Shown: positions 1 through 10,010 of the stretch, piece by piece
How the letters are laid out: each line of letters opens with the position of its first letter
Numbering within the stretch: the first letter of the stretch is position 1
Assembly (NCBI GenBank): GCA_016790385.1
Contig: JAEUNV010000405.1
Location: 1-11,505 of the forward strand
Direction: 5' to 3'
Length of the DNA stretch: 11,505 nucleotides
Source of the DNA: Zoogloea sp.
Lineage (GTDB): Bacteria > Pseudomonadota > Gammaproteobacteria > Burkholderiales > Rhodocyclaceae
Notes under the pieces: model-generated
What the model was told of the DNA's origin: nothing
Databases searched by the model: none
Seen by the model: only the letters and a program-made list of their open reading frames with translations
Program-made: the position numbers and the translations under genes

Positions 1-44
1 ATGCATACGGCCACGGCAAGTTGGATGAGGTGCGCGGCGACTGA
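1..44 (+). CDS. Possible C-terminal end of an unidentified gene (partial)
   Basis: Reading plus-strand frame 3 from base 3 gives AYGHGKLDEVRGD and then a TGA at 42-44, two bases before the stop codon of the convergent minus-strand gene. The hydrophilic, charged tail and the tight convergent spacing fit the end of a real gene running in from the left. With only 13 residues visible, no family can be named. It could equally be chance open frame in GC-rich DNA. Confidence 0.3.
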   Translation, partial: AYGHGKLDEVRGD

Positions 45-46
45 TC

Positions 47-2497
47 TCATGCATGACTCCGTTGAGCCGTAATGGAGCGGGTGGTGAGCCACGCTTCCAC
101 CTTGTCTGCAGAAATGGCGGGAGAAAACAGGTAGCCCTGCCCGAAATCGCAATTGAGCTCCCGCAGCAGATCCGCTTGAGCTCCTGTTTCAATACATTCC
201 GCAACGACGCTCATGCCTAGCTCATGGGCAAGGTGGATGCTGGCGCCCACGATGGCGCGCAGGCGCGTGTCACGCACGATCTCGCGAATGAACGATCCAT
301 CGAGCTTGATGGTGTCGCAGGGGATGGAGTGCAAGTAGCTCAGGGAGGAATAGCCCGTGCCGAAGTCATCGATGAGGATTTTGAGGCCCTTGGCGCGGAG
401 CTTTCCAAGCTGGCTGGTTGCCAGTTCCTTGCGCGTGACCAGCGTGCCTTCAGTGATCTCCAGCTTGAGGGCGCTTGGCGGCAGACCGTGCTTCTCGATG
501 CAGGCAACGATCTGGTCGGCGAGGTCGAGCTGGGTCAGTTGCCGTGCCGAAAGATTCACGCTGATGCTGATCTCGTCGTCGGCAAGACCGCGATCACGCC
601 ACGCTTTGAGGCATCGGCAGCTCTGGTCGAGCATTTGCATGCCAAGGTCGTGAACCAGACCGAGGGATTCCGCAAGGGGAACGAAAACGTCCGGGCCGAT
701 CTGGCGGGTGTTGACCTGGGGCCAGCGGACCAGGGCTTCGAAACCGGTGGTCAGGCTGGATCTCAAATCGACGATGGGCTGAAAATGCGCCACCAGTAGC
801 TGTTCGCGTAGCGCCGCCCGAAGCAGGGATTCGAGTTGCAGGTCGCGCATCACCTGCTGGTGCATGGCGGACTGGAATACGGTGATGGTGCTTTCGGCGC
901 TGCTGCGGGAACGATGCATGGCGTTGTCGGCGTCACGCATCAGGTCTTCGGCATTGTGGAAGCCGCCGCTGCCAAGGGCCACACCGATGCGTGTCTTCGG
1001 ATAGAGGGCGTGTCCGTTGAGTTCGGCGTTCTCGGCCAGGTGTGTCTGCAGCCTTTCGGAGAACCGGATGGCTTCCCCTGCTTCCGCGATGTCGTTGAGA
1101 AGCACGGCAAACTGATCGCCGCCAATGCGCCCGACGACATCACCGGGGCGCGCCAGAGTACGGATGCGCGAGGCGACCAGGCGCAGCAGATCGTCGCCGG
1201 CCGAGTACCCAAGGCTGTCATTGACCACATGGAAGCGTTCGATATTGACGTGAAGGACGGCGAACAGACTGCCTTCAACCCGGTCGGCATGGCGTAGGGT
1301 GTTTTGCAGGTGCTCGACAAACAGCGCCCGGTTGGCGAGGCCGGTGAGGCCGTCGTGAAGAGCGTCGTGAATGAGTTGATCTTCGGCGCGCTTGCGCAGA
1401 TGAATGTCACTGATGGAGCCCGCCATGCGAATCGCGCGGCCGGTGCCCGGATCGAATACGGCAATACCGCAAGCGAGGATCCAGCGATAGGTGCCGTCGG
1501 AGTGACGAATGCGCAGCTCGACCATCAATTGGGCCGATTCGCGCTTCAGATGGGCGATCAGTCGCAGGCGGAAGGCTTCCCTGTCCTCCGGGTGGAGATG
1601 GTCGAGGAGCGTTTCCTTGCGGATCAGGGAAGAGTCGGCGGGAAGGCCGAGGATTTCCATGAAGCGAGGTGCGAAGTAGATCTTGTCGCTGAGGATGTCC
1701 CAGTCCCAGAGGCCGTCGTTGGCCGCGCGTGTGGCGAGGGCGTAACGTTCTTCGCTGGTGGTCAGCTGGCGGGCGGTACTCTCGAGTTCATGGATTCGGG
1801 ACTGGAGCGCCTCGGCCATGCGGTTGAAGTGCTGGCACAGCTGGGCGAGTTCATCCCGCCCATGCTCGGGCAGCCGGTGAGACAACTGACCGGCCGCAAT
1901 GGCCTGACTGCCCCGCAGCAGGCGCCCCAGGTTGCGTGTCATCAGATAGCCGACGGCACCCAGAAGCAGCAGCGTGAGGAGCACCTCGGCGCTGGCGATG
2001 GCGATGCCCTGGTTGAGGATGCGTTGCTTGGCCAGACTAAGGGCGGATACCGAGACGCCAAATTGCACGTAGCCGACCTGGTTGCGTTCGAGCAGGACGG
2101 GGCGTCGGATGTGGATCAGATTGTGCTGCGTGCCGGCGCCCAGGTTGAGGGCTGCGGCATCGTCAGGCTGGGGCAGGGTGAGCATCTCCGGCAGCCCGGC
2201 ACGTACCCGGGTCTGGCCGGCGCTGTCCACGATGCGAACGTAGATGAGCCCCTCGTTGGTTTCGTTGAGAAGCTCGCCCAGGGCGTCCTGGAGTTCGGTG
2301 TAGCGCCCGTGGGGAACAAATGTGGCAGTCACCACATTCAGAATGCCGGCGTTCTGTGCGATCAGCGTATTCAGGCTGGCGGTGGTGGCCTCGTTCATGA
2401 GTCGGCCACTGTTCGTCAGCAGGAGCGTCAGCATCACCACCTGGACCACTGTGCTGGCCAGCAGGAGACGAACGCGGATCGAGAGGTTGCTCAACAT
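47..2497 (-). CDS. Membrane-bound HAMP-PAS-GGDEF-EAL protein, probable c-di-GMP phosphodiesterase
   Basis: This 816-residue inner-membrane protein probably hydrolyses the second messenger c-di-GMP. Order: membrane segment about 10-29, periplasmic sensor about 30-165 (no family recognised), second membrane segment about 167-187, HAMP about 187-240, PAS about 250-370, GGDEF about 378-545, EAL about 555-805. The EAL catalytic residues known from the family are all visible: E587 (EALVRW), N648, E680, D710-D711 (DDFGTGYSS), K731, E767, E770 and Q787. The GGDEF half is degenerate: the first metal-binding aspartate is N418 (NIERF) and the signature is GGDQF (459-463). The product-binding RPGD (450-453) sits exactly five residues before it and is intact. 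The GGDEF half therefore probably acts as a regulatory domain, with the EAL half as the enzyme; this is inference. The ATG lacks a strong Shine-Dalgarno, and no better in-frame start is evident. It lies 142 bases downstream of glnS. Confidence 0.93.
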   Translation of the reverse strand: MLSNLSIRVRLLLASTVVQVVMLTLLLTNSGRLMNEATTASLNTLIAQNAGILNVVTATFVPHGRYTELQDALGELLNETNEGLIYVRIVDSAGQTRVRAGLPEMLTLPQPDDAAALNLGAGTQHNLIHIRRPVLLERNQVGYVQFGVSVSALSLAKQRILNQGIAIASAEVLLTLLLLGAVGYLMTRNLGRLLRGSQAIAAGQLSHRLPEHGRDELAQLCQHFNRMAEALQSRIHELESTARQLTTSEERYALATRAANDGLWDWDILSDKIYFAPRFMEILGLPADSSLIRKETLLDHLHPEDREAFRLRLIAHLKRESAQLMVELRIRHSDGTYRWILACGIAVFDPGTGRAIRMAGSISDIHLRKRAEDQLIHDALHDGLTGLANRALFVEHLQNTLRHADRVEGSLFAVLHVNIERFHVVNDSLGYSAGDDLLRLVASRIRTLARPGDVVGRIGGDQFAVLLNDIAEAGEAIRFSERLQTHLAENAELNGHALYPKTRIGVALGSGGFHNAEDLMRDADNAMHRSRSSAESTITVFQSAMHQQVMRDLQLESLLRAALREQLLVAHFQPIVDLRSSLTTGFEALVRWPQVNTRQIGPDVFVPLAESLGLVHDLGMQMLDQSCRCLKAWRDRGLADDEISISVNLSARQLTQLDLADQIVACIEKHGLPPSALKLEITEGTLVTRKELATSQLGKLRAKGLKILIDDFGTGYSSLSYLHSIPCDTIKLDGSFIREIVRDTRLRAIVGASIHLAHELGMSVVAECIETGAQADLLRELNCDFGQGYLFSPAISADKVEAWLTTRSITAQRSHA

Positions 2498-2639
2498 GCA
2501 ATACGATGGCCTGGAGATGTGGTCGGGTTAGGGCCGCGTTCGTCCTGATGTCCAGGCGGAGAAGGGCTTTGGGTTGCCAACTCTTTGTAATCGGCACAAA
2601 GGAGGCAAGCTTAAGTCCGACGCGACCCGGCCCCAACGC
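2498..2639 (-). other. Intergenic gap between glnS and the GGDEF-EAL gene
   Basis: These 142 bases lie between two genes read leftward. They hold a short inverted repeat at 2583-2601 (CTTTGT, seven-base loop, ACAAAG) with no T-run after it on either strand, so it is at best a weak terminator or pause site for glnS. I found no convincing -35/-10 pair for the downstream gene. Read-through from glnS or a non-consensus promoter are both possible. Confidence 0.4.
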
Positions 2640-4361
2640 TTACTTCTTCCAGGTGTCGCGCAGGGTTACCGTCCGATTGAACACCGGCGCGCCATCCCGG
2701 GAATCAATCCGGTCGGCAACGAAGTAGCCGTGACGCTCGAACTGGAAGCGGGCTTCGGGCCGGGCGGCCCTCAGCGCGGGCTCAAGCTGGGCGGTGATGA
2801 CCTTTAGACTGTCGGGGTTGATGTCCTCCAGGAAGTCCCGCTCCACGCCTTCCGCATCGCCTTCGCGGCGGCTGCCCGGGTAAGCGTGGGCGAAGAGTCG
2901 GTCGTACAAGCGGACCTCCGCCGTATAGGCGTGAGCCACTGCAACCCAGTGCAGATTTCCTTTGACCTTGTAGTTATCCGCCCCCGGGGTGCCGGATTTT
3001 GAGTCGGGCAAGTACTCGCAGAATACCGCGGTTATGTTGCCATCGGCATCTTTTTCGCAGCCTGTGCATCGGACCACGTAGCCATAGCGCAGACGGGCCA
3101 TGTTGCCAGGGTAGAGCCGGTGGTAGCCCTTGACGGGCGTTTCCATGAAGTCTTCGCGTTCGATCCACAGTTCCCGCCCGAAGGGCATTTCGCGCTTGCC
3201 CAGCTCGGGGTGCAGCGGGTGGTTTGGGGCGTGGCAGCGTTCGGTGTGGCCTTCCGAGTAGTTGGTGATGATCAGTTTGAGCGGATCAAGCACCGCGACG
3301 CGGCGTTCGGCGGCTTCGTTGAGATGCTCGCGCATGCAGTCTTCGAGCACGCTCATGTCGATCCATGAGTCACCCTTCGAGACGCCGATGCGCTCGGCGA
3401 AAAGGCGAAAGCCCTCTGGCGTGAAGCCGCGGCGGCGGGCGCCGACGAGGGTGGGCAGGCGGGGATCGTCCCAGCCGGCCACATGTCCGTCATCCACCAG
3501 CTGGATCAACTTGCGCTTGGACAGCACCACGTAGGTCAGGTTGAGGCGCGCGAACTCGATCTGACGGGGCACCGGCCGGGGAAAGAAGCCGCCGTCGGCC
3601 AGGCTGTCCAGCAGCCAGTCATAGAAGGGGCGCTGATCTTCGAACTCCAGGGTGCAAATCGAGTGGGTAACATCCTCCAGCGCGTCCTCGATGGGGTGCG
3701 CAAAGGTATACATCGGATAAACGCACCAGCGGTCGCCGGTACGGTGGTGGGTGGCGTGGCGGATGCGGTAAATGGCCGGGTCGCGCAGGTTGATGTTGGG
3801 CGAGGCCATGTCGATCTTCGCACGCAGGATGTGGGTGCCGTCGGGGAACTCACCGGCCTTCATGCGCTGGAAGAGTTCGAGGTTCTCGGTCACGCTGCGG
3901 TTGCGGTAGGGGCTGTCGGTGCCAGGTGCCGACAGGGTGCCGCGGTAGGCGCGCATTTCCTCGGCACTCAGCGAGTCCACATAGGCCTTGCCGACGGTGA
4001 TCAGATGTTCGGCCATGGCGTACATCTTGTCGAAGTAGTCCGAAGCGAAGTAAAGGTGCTCTCCCCAGTCGAACCCCAGCCACTGTACGGCCTCGATGAT
4101 GGCGTCGACGTATTCCTGCTCTTCCTTTGTCGGATTGGTGTCGTCAAAGCGCATATGGCAGGCCCCACCATATGCCTCGGCGAGGCCGAAATTCAGGCAG
4201 ATGCTCTTGGCGTGGCCGTAGTGCAGATAGCCGTTGGGCTCCGGCGGGAAGCGGGTTTCGACGCGGCCACCCCATTTGCCGAGGCGGCGGTCTTCGTCAA
4301 TGATGTTGCGGATGAAGTTGCTGGGGGTGGCATCGGAGGCCGGGGAGGTGGGTGCGGTCAT
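2640..4361 (-). CDS. glnS: Glutaminyl-tRNA synthetase
   Basis: GlnRS charges tRNA-Gln with glutamine using ATP in the cytoplasm. The protein has 573 residues, close to the 554 of E. coli GlnRS, with a slightly longer N-terminus. It shows the class I signatures: PEPNGYLHYGHAKSICLNFG at 40-59, where HYGH replaces HIGH, and VVLSKRK (278-284) as the KMSKS loop. The block RFDDTNPTKEEQEYVD at 71-86 is typical of GlnRS/GluRS. The C-terminal anticodon-binding beta-barrel follows (about 355-573), including GNLHWV at 468-473. No YqeY or GatB-like extension is present. The start is the ATG at 4361. It is divergent from the TonB-receptor operon across 291 bases. Presence of GlnRS implies direct Gln-tRNA charging, as usual in beta- and gammaproteobacteria. 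GluRS is excluded by the barrel-type C-terminus. Confidence 0.97.
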   Translation of the reverse strand: MTAPTSPASDATPSNFIRNIIDEDRRLGKWGGRVETRFPPEPNGYLHYGHAKSICLNFGLAEAYGGACHMRFDDTNPTKEEQEYVDAIIEAVQWLGFDWGEHLYFASDYFDKMYAMAEHLITVGKAYVDSLSAEEMRAYRGTLSAPGTDSPYRNRSVTENLELFQRMKAGEFPDGTHILRAKIDMASPNINLRDPAIYRIRHATHHRTGDRWCVYPMYTFAHPIEDALEDVTHSICTLEFEDQRPFYDWLLDSLADGGFFPRPVPRQIEFARLNLTYVVLSKRKLIQLVDDGHVAGWDDPRLPTLVGARRRGFTPEGFRLFAERIGVSKGDSWIDMSVLEDCMREHLNEAAERRVAVLDPLKLIITNYSEGHTERCHAPNHPLHPELGKREMPFGRELWIEREDFMETPVKGYHRLYPGNMARLRYGYVVRCTGCEKDADGNITAVFCEYLPDSKSGTPGADNYKVKGNLHWVAVAHAYTAEVRLYDRLFAHAYPGSRREGDAEGVERDFLEDINPDSLKVITAQLEPALRAARPEARFQFERHGYFVADRIDSRDGAPVFNRTVTLRDTWKK

Positions 4362-4418
4362 CGGGTGCTTACCTTGACGGGCGCTGGCGGACAGCCGCCG
4401 GGTTCGAAAAATCCTGTG

Positions 4419-4424
4419 ATTGTA
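4419..4424 (-). promoter_or_regulatory. Candidate -10 box for glnS
   Basis: On the minus strand this reads TACAAT, five of six matches to the sigma-70 -10 consensus, ending about 57 bases before the glnS ATG. The -35 side is poor (CCTTCG or TTCGAT at plausible spacings), so this is a position-based guess rather than a confident promoter. Confidence 0.3.
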
Positions 4425-4482
4425 GCCGATGGCAGCGATATCGAAGGGCGCCTGGGCGGGCGCAATCCATCGGGGGTAGCGT

Positions 4483-4501
4483 GATGAATATCGCGATTAT
4501 C
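4483..4501 (+). promoter_or_regulatory. Weak Fur-box-like or palindromic operator candidate
   Basis: GATGAATATCGCGATTATC matches the classical 19-base Fur consensus at 12 of 19 positions by hand alignment; matches lie mostly in the outer arms. Its centre contains the perfect palindrome ATCGCGAT. It lies about 150 bases upstream of the TonB-receptor start, and such receptors are often Fur-regulated. The central mismatches make this tentative; it may be the site of another dimeric regulator, or chance. Confidence 0.25.
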
Positions 4502-4652
4502 TTTTCTCAAACAGCTTTTTTCCTGCGGCTGCGTATTGTTTGTCATTGTGTGCCAAGCACCTGGGGTAAAAGGCTGGCTGTCCGTGTAAAAATTTAACAA
4601 TGCGACGCGGTAGCTGCACCGATCCCGCCACTCATTTACTCCGAGAGTCCTC

Positions 4653-6683
4653 ATGACGAGCCGATTTGCCCTTCTCCTGGTCGCTCCCGCCCTGTGTTGG
4701 GGGACCGCAGCCCATGCCGATGACCCTTCGTTGGCAGACCTGAGCCTGGAAGAGCTGGTCAGACTTGACGTGTCCGCGGTCTCGCGCAAGGCGCAGAAGC
4801 TTTCGGACACGCCGGCGGCGGTCACCGTACTGTCGGCGGCGGACATCCGGCGAAGCGGTGCCCGGAGCGTGCCAGAAGCGCTTCGCGAAGTGCCCGGCGT
4901 GATCGTGTCGCAGATCGGGTCCGGCCGTTGGTCGGTAGGGGTCCGCGGTTGGGGCGGGCGGTTCTCCAACAAACTCCTGGTTCAGATTGATGGGCGCAGT
5001 GTGTATAGCCCGCTTTTCTCCGGTGTCTTCTGGGAGGCACTTGATGTCGTCCTGGCCGATGTTGAGCGTATTGAGGTGATTCGTGGCCCCGGTGCATCCC
5101 TGTGGGGTGCCAATGCCGTGAACGGCGTGATCAATATCGTCACCCGCAAGGCGACTGCGACGGTCGGCACCCTGGTGTCGGCCGACGTGGATAATGGTGG
5201 GCACGCATCCCTCGCGGTGCGTCAGGGCGTCGACCTTGGCGATGCCGGTGCCCTGCGCGTCTTTGCCAAGGGCGGCGAGCTGGGCGGGTCGCGGACCCGT
5301 GAAGGGGGAGGTGGGCCCGACTACAATCGGGGCTGGGTTGCGGGGTTCCGCATGGATGGGGCCGGTTCGGGCGTGGACGCATGGACGCTCCAAGGGAGCA
5401 GCAACCGCCGGACAAGTGGAGAAAACATCACAACCAACTCGCTCACGGGCGAACAGGCAGCACTGCCCCTCGACTTCGTGTTTGAAAGCACCAACCTGCT
5501 CGGGCGCTACAACTGGGGTCTGGCCGGGGGGGAGGCATCCGTCCAGGCTTATGTCGATCAGCAGCTCGCCAACGTTGGCACCTACGGCAAGGGTACGGTC
5601 AACACCGCCGACCTGGATTTCCAGCATCGACTGGTGCCGTATGGCGTCCACGAAATCATGTGGGGCTTGGGCGGACGGCTGGTACAGACCGAGATCGTCG
5701 CCGCGTCCCCGGTGTTGAGCATCTCTCCGCCCAGGCGCAACTCCCGGGTCTTCAGTGCGTTCGTACAGGATGAGATCACCCTGGTTCCGCAAACCTGGAA
5801 GTTGACCCTTGGCGGGCGCTTCGAATATTCCAGCCTGTCGCGTTTCGAGCCCCAGCCAACCGCAAGGCTGATGTGGACGCCGAATATGGAGGACAGCCTG
5901 TGGGCCAGCTGGTCGCGGGCGGCACGCACGCCATCGATAGGCGAAAGCGATGCGACCATACTTTTTGGTTCTCAGCCGCTCCCGCCGGGCTCTCCGATAC
6001 CCATGGTGGCGCTGGCTTCCCGGCCCGGTGCCAGCTGGAGCCGGCGTGCCGAGCGGGTGGATACGGTGGAGCTGGGTTACCGCCGCAACCTGGGTAACGG
6101 CAGCCTTGAGGCCGTATTGTTCCACAGCGACTACCACCGCCTGATTTCCGAGCAGACCGACCCCAACGGATTGGTTTTTCCGACTTCGCCGCTCCCGGTG
6201 GAGCCTTTCACCGTGCCGATCCAGTACCTGCAACGGGGCAACCAGTCGGCCGCCCGCAGCTATGGCGTCGAGCTTGGGGTGGATCTGCCCGTCACCTCCG
6301 CACTGCGCTTGCAGGCCAGCTATACCCTCATGGACACGCGTGTGAGGCGGAGTGCCGATGCGGTTGCCAACGCCACCGCACGAGAGCGGGAGGAGTCGGC
6401 GCCGCAGCATTGGGGGAGTTTGCGCATGGCCATGAACCTGGGGAGAGGGCAGGAGATTGATGTGGCCGCCCGACGGGTTGGCACCATCGGCACGGGCGAC
6501 GTACCGGCCTATACCGCGGTGGACTTCCGCTACGCCTGGCGCGTGAGCCGCTACTTCGATCTGTATTTCGTCGCGCTGAATCTCTTCGATCCGCTCCACC
6601 TGGAATACGTGTCCAACTTCTTCCCCGGGCAGCCGGTGTATCAGCCCCGGACGGCCTTTCTCCAGGGCGTGTGGCGTTTCTGA
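4653..6683 (+). CDS. TonB-dependent outer-membrane receptor
   Basis: This 676-residue protein should form a plugged outer-membrane beta-barrel energised by TonB-ExbBD. A signal peptide runs to about residue 22 (AHA then DDPS). A short N-terminal stretch, LADLSLEELVRLDVSAVSRK (28-46), precedes the plug domain (about 47-165), which carries DTPAAVTVL (52-60) and the hallmark RGPGASLWGANAVNGVINIV (144-163). The remaining 510 or so residues form the barrel and end in FLQGVWRF, with the terminal phenylalanine used by the outer-membrane assembly machinery. No STN domain is present, so it is not a classical FecA-type transducer; the substrate cannot be read from sequence (siderophore, cobalamin or other). 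GAGAG at 4643-4647 is the likely Shine-Dalgarno. It leads an operon with a YfiR-like protein and a hybrid kinase, suggesting a sensing role. No tonB or exbBD gene is in the window. Confidence 0.93.
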   Translation: MTSRFALLLVAPALCWGTAAHADDPSLADLSLEELVRLDVSAVSRKAQKLSDTPAAVTVLSAADIRRSGARSVPEALREVPGVIVSQIGSGRWSVGVRGWGGRFSNKLLVQIDGRSVYSPLFSGVFWEALDVVLADVERIEVIRGPGASLWGANAVNGVINIVTRKATATVGTLVSADVDNGGHASLAVRQGVDLGDAGALRVFAKGGELGGSRTREGGGGPDYNRGWVAGFRMDGAGSGVDAWTLQGSSNRRTSGENITTNSLTGEQAALPLDFVFESTNLLGRYNWGLAGGEASVQAYVDQQLANVGTYGKGTVNTADLDFQHRLVPYGVHEIMWGLGGRLVQTEIVAASPVLSISPPRRNSRVFSAFVQDEITLVPQTWKLTLGGRFEYSSLSRFEPQPTARLMWTPNMEDSLWASWSRAARTPSIGESDATILFGSQPLPPGSPIPMVALASRPGASWSRRAERVDTVELGYRRNLGNGSLEAVLFHSDYHRLISEQTDPNGLVFPTSPLPVEPFTVPIQYLQRGNQSAARSYGVELGVDLPVTSALRLQASYTLMDTRVRRSADAVANATAREREESAPQHWGSLRMAMNLGRGQEIDVAARRVGTIGTGDVPAYTAVDFRYAWRVSRYFDLYFVALNLFDPLHLEYVSNFFPGQPVYQPRTAFLQGVWRF

Positions 6684-6685
6684 GG
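6682..6685 (+). promoter_or_regulatory. Shine-Dalgarno deciding a GTG start
   Basis: GAGG overlaps the TGA stop of the TonB receptor and lies eight bases before the GTG at 6694. This supports the GTG start, which gives a complete signal peptide to the YfiR-like protein, and suggests that its translation is coupled to that of the receptor. Confidence 0.6.
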
Positions 6686-6693
6686 ACTCGCAG

Positions 6694-7241
6694 GTGATTC
6701 GCCACCTTTGTCGCCATGTGCTGGCGCTGATCATCGGGTTGGCGGGGTCGTCACTGATGGCGGCTCCGCAGCCGGGTGAGTACCAGATCAAGGCGGCTTA
6801 CCTGATCAACTTTGCCCGCTACATGGAGTGGCCGGCGGGCCGTCTGCCTGCGGGAGCGGTCTTGCGCCTGTGCCTGCTCGGCCGTGACCCCTTCGGTGGT
6901 TCGCTGCTTGCTCTGGAGGGGCGGCCGGTGCAGGGGCGCGAAGTACGTTTCAGGCAGGTGGACAGCCTCGATCAGGCACTGGAATGCCATATCGTGTTCG
7001 TCTCCGGTTCGGAAGAGCGCCGCCTGGGGCTGATCCTTCGTGGTCTGTCAGGGCGGGGCGTGCTGTCGGTCAGCGACATCGAAGGCTTTGCCGAAGCGGG
7101 CGGGGGGATTGGCATGGTCACCGAGGATGATCGGGTCCGCTTCGACATCAACCAGGCTGCCCTCACCCGGGACGGTCTGCGCGCAAGCTCCCAGCTGCTG
7201 CGCCTCGGGCGCCAGGTGTTCGGCACCGAAAGGGGCCCGCG

Positions 7242-7245
<4 letters not shown>
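6694..7245 (+). CDS. YfiR-family (DUF4154) periplasmic protein
   Basis: YfiR is a periplasmic repressor that, in Pseudomonas, binds the periplasmic domain of the diguanylate cyclase YfiN (TpbB). This 183-residue protein has a signal peptide of about 23 residues and the family blocks [18 protein letters not shown] (30-47), [11 protein letters not shown] (58-68), [10 protein letters not shown] (98-107), [20 protein letters not shown] (122-141) and [10 protein letters not shown] (148-157). The mature protein has two cysteines, C60 and C98, whose spacing fits the first disulfide pair of P. aeruginosa YfiR (C71-C110, from memory); the second pair is absent. It starts at a GTG ten bases after the receptor stop, and its stop overlaps the kinase start (ATGA). 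The next gene carries the CHASE8-like sensor that YfiR proteins bind in YfiN, so it probably controls that kinase. I omit the name yfiR because the partner differs. Confidence 0.92.

Positions 7246-10006
<2,761 letters not shown>

Positions 10007-10010
<4 letters not shown>

Larger units (their letters stand above)
4362..4652. other. Divergent intergenic region between glnS and the TonB-receptor operon
   Basis: This 291-base region must carry both divergent promoters. It is more AT-rich than its surroundings over about 4480-4600. Visible elements are an ATTGTA (4419-4424, TACAAT on the minus strand), palindromes CGATATCG (4436-4443) and ATCGCGAT (4490-4497), a weak Fur-box-like 19-mer (4483-4501), a T-run (4514-4519) and an AT-rich GTAAAAATTTAACAAT stretch at about 4586-4601. 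I found no -35/-10 pair of good quality for the rightward operon, which might use an activator or an alternative sigma factor. No c-di-GMP or cobalamin riboswitch core is apparent. Confidence 0.6.

Noticed and set aside
1304..2548. 414-codon plus-strand open frame opposite the GGDEF-EAL gene
   Set aside because: Low-complexity G/Q/V/A-rich translation with no motif; it mirrors the codon pattern of the real minus-strand gene.
2583..2601. Rho-independent terminator after glnS
   Set aside because: The stem is only six A/T-rich pairs with a seven-base loop and no T-run follows on the minus strand.
3483..4484. 333-codon plus-strand open frame opposite glnS
   Set aside because: It lies antisense to unmistakable GlnRS motifs and has no recognisable domain or plausible ribosome binding site.
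4483..4519. Intrinsic terminator formed by the ATCGCGAT palindrome and following T-rich run
   Set aside because: The inverted repeat has no loop, its stem is interrupted, and there is no plus-strand gene upstream to terminate.
4484..4597. Small plus-strand open frame in the divergent intergenic region (MNIAIIFSQTAFF...)
   Set aside because: About 37 codons, with only a poorly placed G-run as a ribosome binding site; composition is not convincing and it overlaps the probable promoter zone. A leader peptide cannot be excluded.
4520..4652. Riboswitch (c-di-GMP class I or cobalamin) upstream of the TonB receptor
   Set aside because: A GCGACGC string near 4603 recalled part of the c-di-GMP-I core, but the GGGCAAACC-like and tetraloop-receptor parts are missing, and no B12-box GCCACTG is present.
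4632..6791. 719-codon open frame on the minus strand across the TonB receptor
   Set aside because: It is exactly opposite a clear receptor gene with signal peptide and plug motifs. The translation is rich in P, R, H, G and Q with no domain, as expected of a GC-rich antisense shadow.
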